Source: Pseudomonas wadenswilerensis (GTDB lineage Bacteria > Pseudomonadota > Gammaproteobacteria > Pseudomonadales > Pseudomonadaceae). From it: a DNA stretch of 64,000 nucleotides. A program made the position numbers and the translations under genes. The stretch spans positions 124,001 to 188,000 of the forward strand of contig NZ_UIDD01000005.1 of NCBI RefSeq assembly GCF_900497695.1, read 5' to 3'. The notes below the pieces were generated by a model that was not told where the DNA came from, did no database searches, and saw only the letters and a list, made by a program, of their open reading frames with translations. Positions 55,916 to 64,000 of this stretch are shown piece by piece (position 1 is the stretch's first letter; each line of letters opens with the position of its first letter).

Positions 55916-56695
55916 TCATGTATCGCATTCCTCCTTACTGTCAGATAGCTTTCGAGCCACAACTAATCGTGATCCACCTAGCGACAGGTTGATGCCCCGG
56001 CGAATCATCGCCAGTTCAAAGTTCAGCACCCACTCAAAACACCTGTTTAGGGCAGGGTTGATGCGCAATTCCGCCATCTCATCCGGCTTCACGCCAGCCG
56101 CATCTTTTTGCATCAAGCGCGATAGGTACATGGCGGGCAGTAAAGTACTGACAAAGGACGTGCTGCGAACAATTTCAAATCCGGCTCGGATGACTTTGTC
56201 GTGAAGTTCGGTGGCTTCATATCGCCGAGCATGGCAGGCATGCACATCCACCGCGCTCCACAGCCAGCGGTGCTGAGGGACAGTGATGAACAACATGCCA
56301 TTGGGGGCAAGGGCCTTGGAGACCTGCTGAAGGACCACTTCGTCTTCTTCAATGTGTTCGAGCACATCAAAGGCCCCTATGACGTCTGGAGCTGAGTCGA
56401 AACTTATCTGTCTGGCATCCATTTGTTTGAAGTCGATGTCGGGAAGCCGTTGGCGCGCGTAAAACAAGCCTTCGTTGAAATACTCGCTGCCCGACAGGTC
56501 TGCATCAGGAAACTCGCGGGCAACAGCAGAGATTACGAATCCGGTGCCGCAGCCAATCTCATGAAATGAGGTGAGGTGTGGGGTGTATTTTTTCAGCGCC
56601 CACACGATAATTCTATTTCTGGCGCGGAACCAAAAATTATTGGCTTCCAAGGCGGCCAGTTCCTGATAGAAATCTACCCTAAAACCCGTTTTCAT
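55916..56695 (-). CDS. Class I SAM-dependent methyltransferase of a Gtr-like cassette
   Basis: A 259-residue methyltransferase. SAM motif I is FHEIGCGTGFVISAVAREFP, the acidic residue is in SGSEYF, and IGAFDVLEHIEEDEVVLQQV forms motif II/III. The C-terminal third (VSTLLPAMYLSRLMQKD) is amphipathic and may touch the membrane. It overlaps gtrA by four bases and is the last gene of the cassette. Co-location suggests it methylates a sugar or polysaccharide terminus, but no substrate is proven. The stop lies at the edge of an IS66 scar. Confidence 0.8.
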   Translation of the reverse strand: MKTGFRVDFYQELAALEANNFWFRARNRIIVWALKKYTPHLTSFHEIGCGTGFVISAVAREFPDADLSGSEYFNEGLFYARQRLPDIDFKQMDARQISFDSAPDVIGAFDVLEHIEEDEVVLQQVSKALAPNGMLFITVPQHRWLWSAVDVHACHARRYEATELHDKVIRAGFEIVRSTSFVSTLLPAMYLSRLMQKDAAGVKPDEMAELRINPALNRCFEWVLNFELAMIRRGINLSLGGSRLVVARKLSDSKEECDT

Positions 56696-57087
56696 TTCGA
56701 ACCGCCACTAAATACAAAATACTTGCATGCCAAGAAACCATAGAGTGCAACCACTGCAATGGCGACTGCCTGTACTGCTTGGTGAGGATAACCGAGTAGG
56801 TCAGAGAAAATGAGCAAGAGTAGAAAATTCAGCAGGTAACCGATCACATGCATTTGCACATATCGAAGCACCGCGCCGCGGTTTATGCCCGACATGAATG
56901 TCCAATTATGGTTAGCAAAGAACCCAAACGCAGCGCCGATCAGGTACATGAATGTCATCGAGAGTTTCTTACCGCTTCCGGCATTGATCATGAGCAAATA
57001 ACCAAGGTAGATCAAGCCGTTGCTAGTCACGCCGACAATGCCGTAGCGAATGAATTGGGTAAGGGATGGAAGGCTGGGAGCTCTCAC
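56692..57087 (-). CDS. gtrA: GtrA family flippase-like membrane protein
   Basis: A 131-residue protein with four membrane helices and the GtrA pattern: FIRYGIVGVTSNGLIYLGYLL, AAFGFFANHNWTF, and the final GFLACKYFVF. GtrA proteins are thought to flip an undecaprenyl-phosphate-linked sugar made by GtrB. It lies 11 bases after gtrB. Confidence 0.9.
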   Translation of the reverse strand: MRAPSLPSLTQFIRYGIVGVTSNGLIYLGYLLMINAGSGKKLSMTFMYLIGAAFGFFANHNWTFMSGINRGAVLRYVQMHVIGYLLNFLLLLIFSDLLGYPHQAVQAVAIAVVALYGFLACKYFVFSGGSK

Positions 57088-57098
57088 CTTGAAACGCC

Positions 57099-58037
57099 TC
57101 AGAATGTTTTTCGCCCGACGATGTACAACGGTCGCTTTTTGGTTTCGTCAAAAGTTTTACCTATGTAGATGCCAACAACGCCCTGAATGGAAATAATCAC
57201 ACCGCCAATAAAGAATAGCGAGACCATCAGGCTGGTCCAGCCAGGAACGACCGCACCATGCAGCAACGTGGTAGCGAGTAGGTAGGCTCCATAGATAAAT
57301 GACAGGAAAGCCATGGAGAACCCAAGCTTTACCGCCAGTCGCAGGGGTTTGTCCGAGTAGGCAATGATAGTTTCCATCGCCAGACCCCAGAGCTTTGAAA
57401 AGGTATAGGTGCTCTGGCCGTGTAAGCGCTCGGAATGTTCAACCGGTATGCCTGCGGTGGTGAACCCCATCCAATGAACCAGGGCACCAAAAAAACGTAG
57501 CTGCTCACGCATTTGGCACAGATTGTCGACTACTTTTCGGGAAACAATTCGAAAATTACCACTGTCGCCATCATAGTCAAAATCAGCCAGATAACTGAAC
57601 ATTTTGTAGAATAGCCAGGAGGTAAGTCGTTTGAGTGGAGCGTCGCGGCGCTTACCGCGCAACGCGAGGACAATGTCGAACCCTTCCTGGGCTTTGGCAT
57701 ACAAGCGTGGGATTTCCTCAGGACGATCCTGCAGGTCGCAGTCCATGACAATGACCCACTGCCCTCGGCAGCAATCCAGACCTGCAGTAATGCCATAGTG
57801 CTGGCCAAAGTTTCGACTTAACTGAATACCTCGGATACGTGAGTCGGCTGCTGCGAGCCGTTCTATAATCTCCCAGGAGCGATCGCCACCACAGTCTTCG
57901 ACCAAAAGGATCTCAAAATTTGGAGATATCGTTTCCAGTGAAGCCTTTAACCGGTTGTATAATTCATCAAGCGATTTTTCGGCTTTGTAAACCGGTATCA
58001 CAACTGAAACATGAGGTTCTGCAGTCTGTAGTGGCAT
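57099..58037 (-). CDS. gtrB: GtrB-type undecaprenyl-phosphate glycosyltransferase
   Basis: A 312-residue GT2 enzyme of the DPM1/GtrB class. HVSVVIPVYKAEKSLDELY begins the GT-A fold, and VMDCDLQDRPEEIP contains the DxD metal site. Two C-terminal membrane helices (about 230-255 and 265-290) precede the IGKTFDETKKRPLYIV tail typical of the family. It loads a hexose onto the lipid carrier on the cytoplasmic side. The sugar may be glucose or another hexose. Confidence 0.9.
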   Translation of the reverse strand: MPLQTAEPHVSVVIPVYKAEKSLDELYNRLKASLETISPNFEILLVEDCGGDRSWEIIERLAAADSRIRGIQLSRNFGQHYGITAGLDCCRGQWVIVMDCDLQDRPEEIPRLYAKAQEGFDIVLALRGKRRDAPLKRLTSWLFYKMFSYLADFDYDGDSGNFRIVSRKVVDNLCQMREQLRFFGALVHWMGFTTAGIPVEHSERLHGQSTYTFSKLWGLAMETIIAYSDKPLRLAVKLGFSMAFLSFIYGAYLLATTLLHGAVVPGWTSLMVSLFFIGGVIISIQGVVGIYIGKTFDETKKRPLYIVGRKTF

Positions 58038-58072
58038 CTTGTTCTATGACTTCTATTCTTAATAAAATTGGT

Positions 58073-59281
58073 TTACCAGTACTGCATGTAACCAAAAAGT
58101 AGTTCCTGCCGATAATAGAAAATTCCGCAGGTGGTGTGTGCAAAGAAAACGGCTATGCAGAGTCCAAATTTTATCTTGTCGAGTAACGTGGTGGTCAGGG
58201 ATTTCATGTTGCCAAGCAAAAAGGTCAAGCTGAATAGGAAAGCTAGATACAGGCCGATCTGTCCGCTCCACCAGAAGTTTCCGGCATACATTCTATAGCC
58301 ACTCTCGGCGAAGAAGTACGTAAGGATCATGCCCATCAATAGACAGAGAAAAGCTAAAATCAAGGCCTTGTTTTTTGCGCTCGCTTTCGGATAAAAGAGA
58401 AGTACAAGAAGCGGGAAGGCAATGGACAGAAATAACTTGCCGATCAAGAAGCCGGAGTAGTGTGAGAACGTTTCGAAAGGGAGGAAAAGAACATGACTTT
58501 CCTCATGGCCAGTGCCGACGGAGAGGCCTTGAAAAAAATACGTGTGGAAGAACTGAAGGCTCAGTACCAGTAAGGTCGGAAGAAAGAAGGCACCGTATAT
58601 ATATGGGCGTTGCATCGTGGAGGCCAGCTGCTGAGTAATCAGCAGAAAAAGAACAAATGCAGGCAGGATGATCAGCAGGAAATTCGGTTTGGAAATACCA
58701 CAGATGAACACCGCAAATGCAAAGGCCATGGCATGAAGTCGCTGGCCTTCTGCCGGACGGTCCGCTGCTTTCAAGGCATAGCAGAATACAATTAACGACA
58801 AGGGTTTGAGCAACAACATGGTGGGACTGTGGTAAACCGTGATCCCGATGTAACCGAAGTACAAGTGGTTATCGGCAACGAAAAACGCTTGCAGTGGGGT
58901 CACCAGAAGCAGGCAAACTGAAAACAGGATGGCGGTGGGCATTGATACGCTGGTAGCGAGGATTCGGTAGTTCAAGATGGCCAGCAGGGAAATGGCCAGA
59001 AGGATCACCAGCGTTGAAGCCGCGACATAGTCGATGGTCAGTAGATTTTTCGCAAAAATGACCAGAATGTGATAGAGCGGGTGTGGCAAAATAAGCTTAC
59101 CATACTCTTCAATTTCGCTTGCCCATTTCAAGTGAGCAACGTAGTCGCCACCAATGGTGGATAGCTTGTTGATCAACGGTTCAAATATAACGACGCTGAT
59201 GACCAGCAGCGTGAGGTACGCCGCTAGTTCGGTCAAGCGACTGGATGTTGTGCTCGTACGGATCCAGCTTTTAGTTATCAT
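58073..59281 (-). CDS. Polytopic membrane protein, candidate GT-C transferase of the Gtr cassette
   Basis: A 402-residue protein with about ten membrane helices. The first periplasmic loop carries GGDYVAHLKWASEIEEYGKL, where the acidic residues could serve as the catalytic site of a GT-C enzyme. A second loop contains FVADNHLYFGYIGITVYHSPT. In Gtr clusters the third gene is a strain-specific GT-C protein that moves the flipped sugar onto the O-antigen; this gene has the right size and place. Starts with AGGGGGA upstream on the minus strand. Assignment is by context and topology. Confidence 0.65.
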   Translation of the reverse strand: MITKSWIRTSTTSSRLTELAAYLTLLVISVVIFEPLINKLSTIGGDYVAHLKWASEIEEYGKLILPHPLYHILVIFAKNLLTIDYVAASTLVILLAISLLAILNYRILATSVSMPTAILFSVCLLLVTPLQAFFVADNHLYFGYIGITVYHSPTMLLLKPLSLIVFCYALKAADRPAEGQRLHAMAFAFAVFICGISKPNFLLIILPAFVLFLLITQQLASTMQRPYIYGAFFLPTLLVLSLQFFHTYFFQGLSVGTGHEESHVLFLPFETFSHYSGFLIGKLFLSIAFPLLVLLFYPKASAKNKALILAFLCLLMGMILTYFFAESGYRMYAGNFWWSGQIGLYLAFLFSLTFLLGNMKSLTTTLLDKIKFGLCIAVFFAHTTCGIFYYRQELLFGYMQYW

Positions 59282-59421
59282 CGGCTCCCCCTGCCTTTGA
59301 TGATCGGTTCTATTGTTTGTGACACGGCCACAATCTTCGGGGTAGTGTACCGTGCAGCGAATTCAATTATCTATTTTTAATCGCGGCCTGCTTTGCTTTA
59401 TGCACCGTGCAGACCATGGTT

Positions 59422-59502
59422 TCAGTCGTTTTTCCATTTGAATGCTTGTGCTGAGTGCTCGTGGTGGGCCTCCCTGAATTGACGGATGCCCGTTTCCAGC
59501 TC
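59422..59502 (-). pseudogene. IS630-family transposase remnant, C-terminal end
   Basis: The minus frame ending at a stop (59422-59424) reads ELETGIRQFREAHHEHSAQA then FKWKND. This matches the C-terminus of IS630-type transposases (ELE..I..F...HN...PKPF.WTK). Only about 26 residues remain. Confidence 0.65.
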
Positions 59503-59534
59503 CGCGACTCCGGTTCACCGTTCCAGTTGAACGA

Positions 59535-59762
59535 ACCAGCTTCCTCGGCGTTAAGCCAGGAAAGCTGGTAGGCGTGGTTTACATGTAGCATCGGCAGCGG
59601 CATCAGCGGACACGCCGGATGATCACCTTCGCCTTTTGCATCAGGTGACTCGTTCACAGCGATCAACACCTTCGGTGGCACGACCTGATCCCTTTCAATC
59701 AGGAGCAACTCTTTACCTGTCTGCTTGCGTTTATCGGCGTATTCGGCGTCGGCAAAGGTCAT
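59535..59762 (-). pseudogene. IS5-family transposase remnant, N-terminal end
   Basis: MTFADAEYADKRKQTGKELL, LIERDQVVPPKVLIAVNES and GEGDHPACPLMPLPMLHV follow the IS5 transposase N-terminus (TFADAEYA.KRKQTR.E.FL.EMD.VVPWK.L.ALIEP.YP.GEGGRPAYPL..MLR.H). About 75 residues survive with several substitutions; the catalytic part is gone. Confidence 0.75.
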
Positions 59763-60041
59763 CTGCTACATCAGGCGTTGAGCGTTTGAGGTCATGCATT
59801 TTGCCAAATCTGGAGGTCTGCTCCAGCGGTTGCGTCGCGGTCTTTTTGGTGGGAAATTTCCTACAAACACTGCTCGTGCAGTGGTTTGACTTCGCCAAAG
59901 ATGTCACAATGCTGGCCTTCATCATCTGATGGTAGGGAAGTTTCTCCAGGATCGGGTCAATGGGGTATGGAACGCTCCCTATTAAGGATTTTGGTGACGC
60001 TTTGCCTTTCGTTGGAGCCATTGATACTCGACCAGGCAGGC

Positions 60042-61346
60042 ATGTGCGTGACCAGCATTTCCCGTGTACTTCCCGTAGTCCCAAGTAGCGACATCGATTT
60101 GTTAACCGTGCTTCAAAGCCTTTGGAAGCAGAAGTTTTTGATTGCTGCTTTTTCTCTGGCGGTAGGGGCTTTGGCGGGAATCTATGCCTTGCTCACCACT
60201 CCAGAGTACAAAGTCAGCACCACGCTGCGGCCTGCCGCACTCAATGATCTAGATGCCCTTAACCGCTCCGGCGTTTATTCGCTGCCGCGCGAAAAGGCGT
60301 TGATCAGCGTAGGCGCTGCGCTGGATTCCTACGATGTACGTCTAGGCTACTTCCGCGCCAACCCGGGGCTATTTGCCCCTATGCGTGAGGATGGGCAGAC
60401 GGACGAACAAGCCTTCGAAGAATTCAACCGCAATTCCATCAAACTGGTGCTGCCTAACGCCAAGAAGGAGCTTGATCTGATAAGCGCCTATATCGGCCTG
60501 GAGTTGCGCTATCCAAAGAATGTCGATGGTGTGGAAATTCTCAATGGCTTCGTTAAATACGCCATTGAAACTGAGCGGCAGCAAATGGCTGCGGACTTGT
60601 CGGTCATCATCAAGAACCGTTTGAACGAGCTTGACGGCAAGTTGGATGCTGCCCGTGCTGCCTATGAAGCGGAGAAGGCGTCAAGAGTCGCCACGCTGCT
60701 GGAGAAGGACAATCTCGATCGCGCACAATTGCAAGATGAGCTTCGGGCGTTGCGTGTTCAACTAAAGTCGCGGCGTGCCGAGCGAATTGCCCAGTTGAAC
60801 GAAGCCATCACGATCGCTCGGTCCTTGGGGTTGAAGAAGCCTACTACCCCCTCATCCATGGCCAGCGAAGGCGAATCGGGTGGCAACGTAATCCGCACGG
60901 AGGTCAACAATCAGCAAATCCCGCTGTACTTCATGGGTACCGATGCTCTGGAAGCCGAGCGCAATGCCCTTCGCCAGCGCACCTCCGATGACTTTACCGA
61001 GCCACAGGTGGCACAGATTAATAAAGCGCTCATGCTGCTGAAGAATAATCGTCTTATTGAATCATTGAAGCAGCGCGAAAATGAAGACGTGTTCTTGCAG
61101 AATATCGAGCCTTTGCGTGCTGAAATGGCGCGGTTGAACAAACTTGATTTTGATGTGACGCGTTTGAACCTGGTGACTATCGACAAATATGCGTTGCAAC
61201 CTCTTAAGCCGATTTGGCCGAAAACATCCCTGATGATTATCACTGGTCTGATGCTGGGTGCTATGTTAGGGATCTTGGTGGCGATCATTCTGCATGCAGT
61301 TGCTCAGCGTGGCAGAGACCTTGAACGTTTTACCAAGAACGCTTGA
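60042..61346 (+). CDS. Wzz-family chain length regulator (second, longer copy)
   Basis: About 434 residues from the ATG at 60042 (a GTG at 60048 is also possible). TM1 is at about 32-52 in FLIAAFSLAVGALAGIYALL. A long coiled-coil periplasmic region (residues 180-300, rich in Glu, Arg and Ala) follows, and TM2 near the end is preceded by LQPLKPIWPKTSLMIITGLMLG, the Pro-rich Wzz signature. The extra length over the first copy is in the coiled coil, which suggests a longer modal length (very-long-chain type). Followed by a strong terminator. Confidence 0.87.
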   Translation: MCVTSISRVLPVVPSSDIDLLTVLQSLWKQKFLIAAFSLAVGALAGIYALLTTPEYKVSTTLRPAALNDLDALNRSGVYSLPREKALISVGAALDSYDVRLGYFRANPGLFAPMREDGQTDEQAFEEFNRNSIKLVLPNAKKELDLISAYIGLELRYPKNVDGVEILNGFVKYAIETERQQMAADLSVIIKNRLNELDGKLDAARAAYEAEKASRVATLLEKDNLDRAQLQDELRALRVQLKSRRAERIAQLNEAITIARSLGLKKPTTPSSMASEGESGGNVIRTEVNNQQIPLYFMGTDALEAERNALRQRTSDDFTEPQVAQINKALMLLKNNRLIESLKQRENEDVFLQNIEPLRAEMARLNKLDFDVTRLNLVTIDKYALQPLKPIWPKTSLMIITGLMLGAMLGILVAIILHAVAQRGRDLERFTKNA

Positions 61347-61376
61347 TCGGCAACCCTCTGTTACTTTCAGTACTCC

Positions 61377-61406
61377 GAAAAAAGTCGCCAATGGGCGACT
61401 TTTTTC
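61377..61406 (+). terminator. Terminator closing the O-antigen locus
   Basis: GAAAAAAGTCGCC-AATG-GGCGACTTTTTTC, a 13-bp perfect stem usable in both directions. Confidence 0.92.
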
Positions 61407-61564
61407 ATGGTGTCATCGTATACGCCCTCGCGCGTACTGTGTTCGGACTTTTTTAGTAAAATAATCCGCGTTGAATACATTTGCGCCGACACTCCTGCCG
61501 GTCTAGGTTTCGGTAGCAGCCAAGGAAATGCTGCTCTGCAAATCATAACCAAGGAGTTTCAGTC

Positions 61565-61879
61565 ATGCGCAACACGGTCCTGTCGTATCTCTTTCTGCCC
61601 CTGTTCAGCGCGGTCTCGCTTTCGGCAATGGCGGCTCAACCGCACGTCGAGCCGGCGGCCGCCATGGTGACTCTGAACGCAGCCAAGCTCAACTTGAACC
61701 AAGCCGACGCTACAACCCTGCAATCAACCCTGGTCGGCATCGGCAAGACCAAGGCCGAAGCCATCGTCGCCTACCGTGATGAGCACGGTGCCTTCACCTC
61801 GGTGGATGAGCTGCTCGAGATCAAAGGCATCGGCAAGGCCTTGCTGGATCGCAATCGGGACAAGCTCAGGGTCAATTGA
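61565..61879 (+). CDS. ComEA family helix-hairpin-helix DNA-binding protein
   Basis: A 104-residue secreted protein. Signal peptide ending SAMAA, then a double HhH domain: LNLNQADATTLQSTLVGIGK and ELLEIKGIGKALLDRNRDKL. It resembles ComEA, the periplasmic DNA receptor for transformation. In Pseudomonas this gene follows the O-antigen locus. CAAGGAG precedes the ATG. Confidence 0.9.
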   Translation: MRNTVLSYLFLPLFSAVSLSAMAAQPHVEPAAAMVTLNAAKLNLNQADATTLQSTLVGIGKTKAEAIVAYRDEHGAFTSVDELLEIKGIGKALLDRNRDKLRVN

Positions 61880-61896
61880 TCATCGTCAGGGAAGGG

Positions 61897-61918
61897 GCCG
61901 GTCATTGACCGGCTTTTT
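61897..61918 (+). terminator. Terminator after comEA
   Basis: GCCGGTC-ATT-GACCGGC stem followed by TTTTT. Confidence 0.9.
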
Positions 61919-61968
61919 CATTGCTGCGTGATGCCGCTGGTGGTCACCGTCATGCATAGCGCGACGGC

Positions 61969-62136
61969 TCAGCGATCCTGCGCATCCTTGGCATCCATCT
62001 CGGCATTGCGTTCATGTACACGTTTTAGCTGTTCCTCGGTCAGGGGCAGCTTTTTCGCAGTATCGCGCAGCAGCATCAGGCCACCGACGATGGAGCCGAT
62101 TGCAAGCACTAGAATCAACCAGGCATACCAGGGCAT
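61969..62136 (-). CDS. DUF2897 family small membrane protein
   Basis: A 55-residue protein: one N-terminal membrane helix MPWYAWLILVLAIGSIVGGL, then a charged cytoplasmic tail with LPLTEEQLKRVHERNAEMDA. This is the DUF2897 pattern found in gammaproteobacteria. AAAAGGAGAA lies just upstream on the minus strand, a very strong ribosome site that fixes the start. Function unknown. It is convergent with comEA. Confidence 0.85.
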   Translation of the reverse strand: MPWYAWLILVLAIGSIVGGLMLLRDTAKKLPLTEEQLKRVHERNAEMDAKDAQDR

Positions 62137-62315
62137 GAAATTCTCCTTTTAAACAGCAAATGACGCTGCTTCTTTAATTTGGAGCAAACACATCATTCAT
62201 TGGTTCAATTATAGGGGCAAGGATGAGGCACGGCCATTTCGCGATCATCGGCCCCCCACGGGCCGCCGCTTCGTTTACAATGCGCGCCGTTCAAGACTTG
62301 CCAAGAGACCCGCCC

Positions 62316-63017
62316 ATGTCCGCCTGCCAGACGCCCATCATCGTCGCCCTGGATTTCCCTACCCGTGACGCCGCCCTGAAGCTGGCCGATCAGCTCGATC
62401 CTGCACTGTGCCGGGTCAAGGTCGGCAAGGAGCTGTTCACCAGCAGCGCATCGGGCATTGTCGAAACCCTGGTCGAGAAGGGCTTCGAAGTGTTCCTCGA
62501 CCTGAAATTCCACGATATCCCCAACACCACCGCCATGGCCGTCAAGGCCGCCGCGGAGATGGGCGTGTGGATGGTCAACGTGCATTGCTCCGGTGGCCTG
62601 CGCATGATGGCGGCCTGCCGTGAGGTGCTGGCCCAGCGCAGCGGCCCGCAGCCGTTGCTGATCGGCGTGACCGTGCTGACCAGCATGGAGCGTGAAGACC
62701 TGGCCGGCATCGGCCTGGATATCGAGCCGCAAGAGCAGGTGCTGCGCCTGGCGGCACTGGCCGAGAAGGCCGGCATGGACGGGCTGGTGTGCTCGGCGCT
62801 GGAAGCGCCGGCACTGAAGGCCGCGCACCCGTCGCTGCAACTGGTCACCCCGGGGATCCGCCCGGCCGGCAGCGCCCAGGACGACCAGCGTCGCATCCTG
62901 ACCCCGCGCCAGGCCCTGGATGCCGGCTCCGACTACTTGGTGATCGGTCGTCCGATCAGCCAGGCTGCCGATCCCGCCCAGGCGCTGGCGGCGGTGGTCG
63001 CCGAGATCAGGGCTTAA
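62316..63017 (+). CDS. pyrF: Orotidine 5'-phosphate decarboxylase
   Basis: A 233-residue TIM-barrel enzyme of pyrimidine synthesis. [14 protein letters not shown] begins strand 1, [13 protein letters not shown] carries the catalytic Asp-Lys-Asp set, and LVTPGIRP is the phosphate-binding loop. Start at 62316 (MSACQTP) with AAGAGA upstream; a longer frame to 62223 is not family-like. The last 11 bases overlap the 3' end of the convergent oxidoreductase. Confidence 0.95.
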   Translation: MSACQTPIIVALDFPTRDAALKLADQLDPALCRVKVGKELFTSSASGIVETLVEKGFEVFLDLKFHDIPNTTAMAVKAAAEMGVWMVNVHCSGGLRMMAACREVLAQRSGPQPLLIGVTVLTSMEREDLAGIGLDIEPQEQVLRLAALAEKAGMDGLVCSALEAPALKAAHPSLQLVTPGIRPAGSAQDDQRRILTPRQALDAGSDYLVIGRPISQAADPAQALAAVVAEIRA

Positions 63018-64000
63018 GCACCAGCTTGCCGAAATTTTCCCCGCTGAACAGCTTCAACAGTGTCTCGGGGAAGGTTTCCAGCCCTTCGACCACATCCTCC
63101 TTGCTCTTCACCTTGCCGGTTGCCAGCCAGCCGGCGATCTCTTGCGCCGCCTTGCCATAGTTGGCGGCATGGTCCATCACTACAAAGCCTTCCATGCGCG
63201 CACGGTTGACCAGCAGTGACAGGTAGTTGGCCGGGCCTTTGACCGCCTGCTTGTTGTTGTACTGGCTGATGGCGCCGCAAATGACTACCCGCGCCTTGAA
63301 GTTAAGGCGACTGAGCACGGTGTCGAGAATGTCGCCGCCGACGTTGTCGAAGTAGACATCGACCCCTTTCGGGCACTCGCGCTTGAGGCCTTGCAGGACA
63401 TCTTCGGCCTTGTAGTCGATGACCCCGTCAAAGCCCAGGTCATCCTTGAGGTACTGGCACTTCTCGGCGCCGCCGGCGATACCCACCACGCGACAACCCT
63501 TGAGCTTGGCGATCTGCCCGGCAATGCTGCCGACGGCGCCCGCGGCACCGGAGATCACCACGGTTTCTCCTTCTTTGGGTGCACCAACCTCGAGCAGGGC
63601 GAAGTAGGCGGTCATGCCGGTCATGCCGAGGGCGGACAGGTAACGCGGCAGCGGCGCCAGTTTCGGATCGATCTTGTAGAAGCCCTGGGGCTCGCCGACG
63701 AAATAGTCCTGGATGCCCAGTGCGCCGTTGACGTGATCGCCGACGGCATAGCCCGGGTGTTTCGAGGCAACCACCTCGCCGACGCCCAGGGCGCGCATCA
63801 CCTGGCCGAGGCCCACCGGCGGGATGTACGACTTGCCTTCGTTCATCCAGCCGCGCATGGCCGGGTCCAGGGACAGATAGAGGTTTTTCACCAGAATCTG
63901 ACCTTCAACCGGTTCTGCCACCGGCACCTGTTCATAGCTGAAGTCGTCGCGGGTGACGGCGCCGGTCGGGCGTTTGGCGAGGAGGAAGCGGCGGTTGGTC
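63007..64000 (-). CDS. NADP-dependent medium-chain oxidoreductase, 5' end cut by the window
   Basis: About 331 codons are visible and the frame is still open at the window edge ([20 protein letters not shown]). The protein belongs to the zinc-less leukotriene B4 dehydrogenase/CurA-type MDR group: [28 protein letters not shown] as cofactor site, [14 protein letters not shown] and CGAISQYN. These reduce double bonds of enones and related compounds with NADPH; the substrate is unknown. Only a few N-terminal residues should be missing. Confidence 0.88.
   Translation of the reverse strand, partial: TNRRFLLAKRPTGAVTRDDFSYEQVPVAEPVEGQILVKNLYLSLDPAMRGWMNEGKSYIPPVGLGQVMRALGVGEVVASKHPGYAVGDHVNGALGIQDYFVGEPQGFYKIDPKLAPLPRYLSALGMTGMTAYFALLEVGAPKEGETVVISGAAGAVGSIAGQIAKLKGCRVVGIAGGAEKCQYLKDDLGFDGVIDYKAEDVLQGLKRECPKGVDVYFDNVGGDILDTVLSRLNFKARVVICGAISQYNNKQAVKGPANYLSLLVNRARMEGFVVMDHAANYGKAAQEIAGWLATGKVKSKEDVVEGLETFPETLLKLFSGENFGKLVLKP

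Larger units (their letters stand above)
59282..60041. other. Intergenic region with transposase scars
   Basis: About 760 bases with no intact gene. It contains remnants of an IS630-type and an IS5-type transposase, both on the minus strand (annotated separately). The remaining ~280 bases before wzz2 show only short open frames without recognisable products. Confidence 0.6.

Noticed and set aside
59636..59929. A 97-codon plus-strand frame near wzz2
   Set aside because: Antisense to the IS5 remnant and without a recognisable product.

Overview
The window is a stretch of Pseudomonas chromosome, most probably from the P. putida / P. fluorescens side of the genus. The evidence is GC-rich core genes with Pseudomonas codon use, REP-type palindromes between genes, an RsmI-type CsrA paralogue, a fused TyrA-AroA, an N-acetylglutaminylglutamine amide (NAGGN) operon, and an O-antigen locus sitting between ihfB and comEA/pyrF. 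From memory, the order betX-actP-rsmI-ngg-mnmC-pap-fumC-trhO-yciK-mupP-ubiG-mtnA-gyrA-serC-pheA-tyrA/aroA-cmk-rpsA-ihfB matches P. putida; this was not checked by alignment.

Bases 1-31998 are core and housekeeping genes. They comprise a truncated secreted protein, a GH17 membrane glucanosyltransferase-like protein, an orphan betaine-binding protein (betX), the DUF485/ActP acetate-uptake pair, small membrane proteins and RsmI. Next come the NAGGN osmoprotectant operon (minus strand), tRNA modification (mnmC, trhO), polyphosphate:AMP phosphotransferase, fumC, bolA, an ABC exporter, a PAS-GGDEF-EAL protein and a heme-oxygenase-like protein. Cell-wall and ubiquinone genes (mupP, ubiG) and methylthioadenosine salvage (mtaD, mtnA) close this part. 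MtnA has Gly where the family catalytic Cys is expected.

Bases 32277-42790 carry gyrA, then an aromatic/serine biosynthesis run (serC-pheA-tyrA/aroA-cmk-rpsA) with overlapping or tightly spaced genes, then ihfB and a LapA-domain protein.

Bases 42852-61346 are the accessory region, clearly more AT-rich. It is an O-antigen locus: wzz1; a 1.6 kb scar with a decayed IS66 element; then wecE-wzx-two glycosyltransferases-wbpV-wbpL-wbpM and a candidate wzy. Past a second IS66 remnant lies a four-gene convergent cassette (GT-C-like protein, GtrB, GtrA, methyltransferase) that probably decorates the O-antigen in the periplasm. It is bounded on its other side by IS630 and IS5 remnants. A second, longer Wzz closes the locus. 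An 11-G tract inside wzx is a candidate phase-variation switch.

Bases 61565-64000 return to conserved genes: comEA, a DUF2897 protein, pyrF and a truncated NADP-dependent oxidoreductase.

All functional calls come from reading protein sequence and motifs by eye; no database search was run. Comparisons of GC content are visual impressions.
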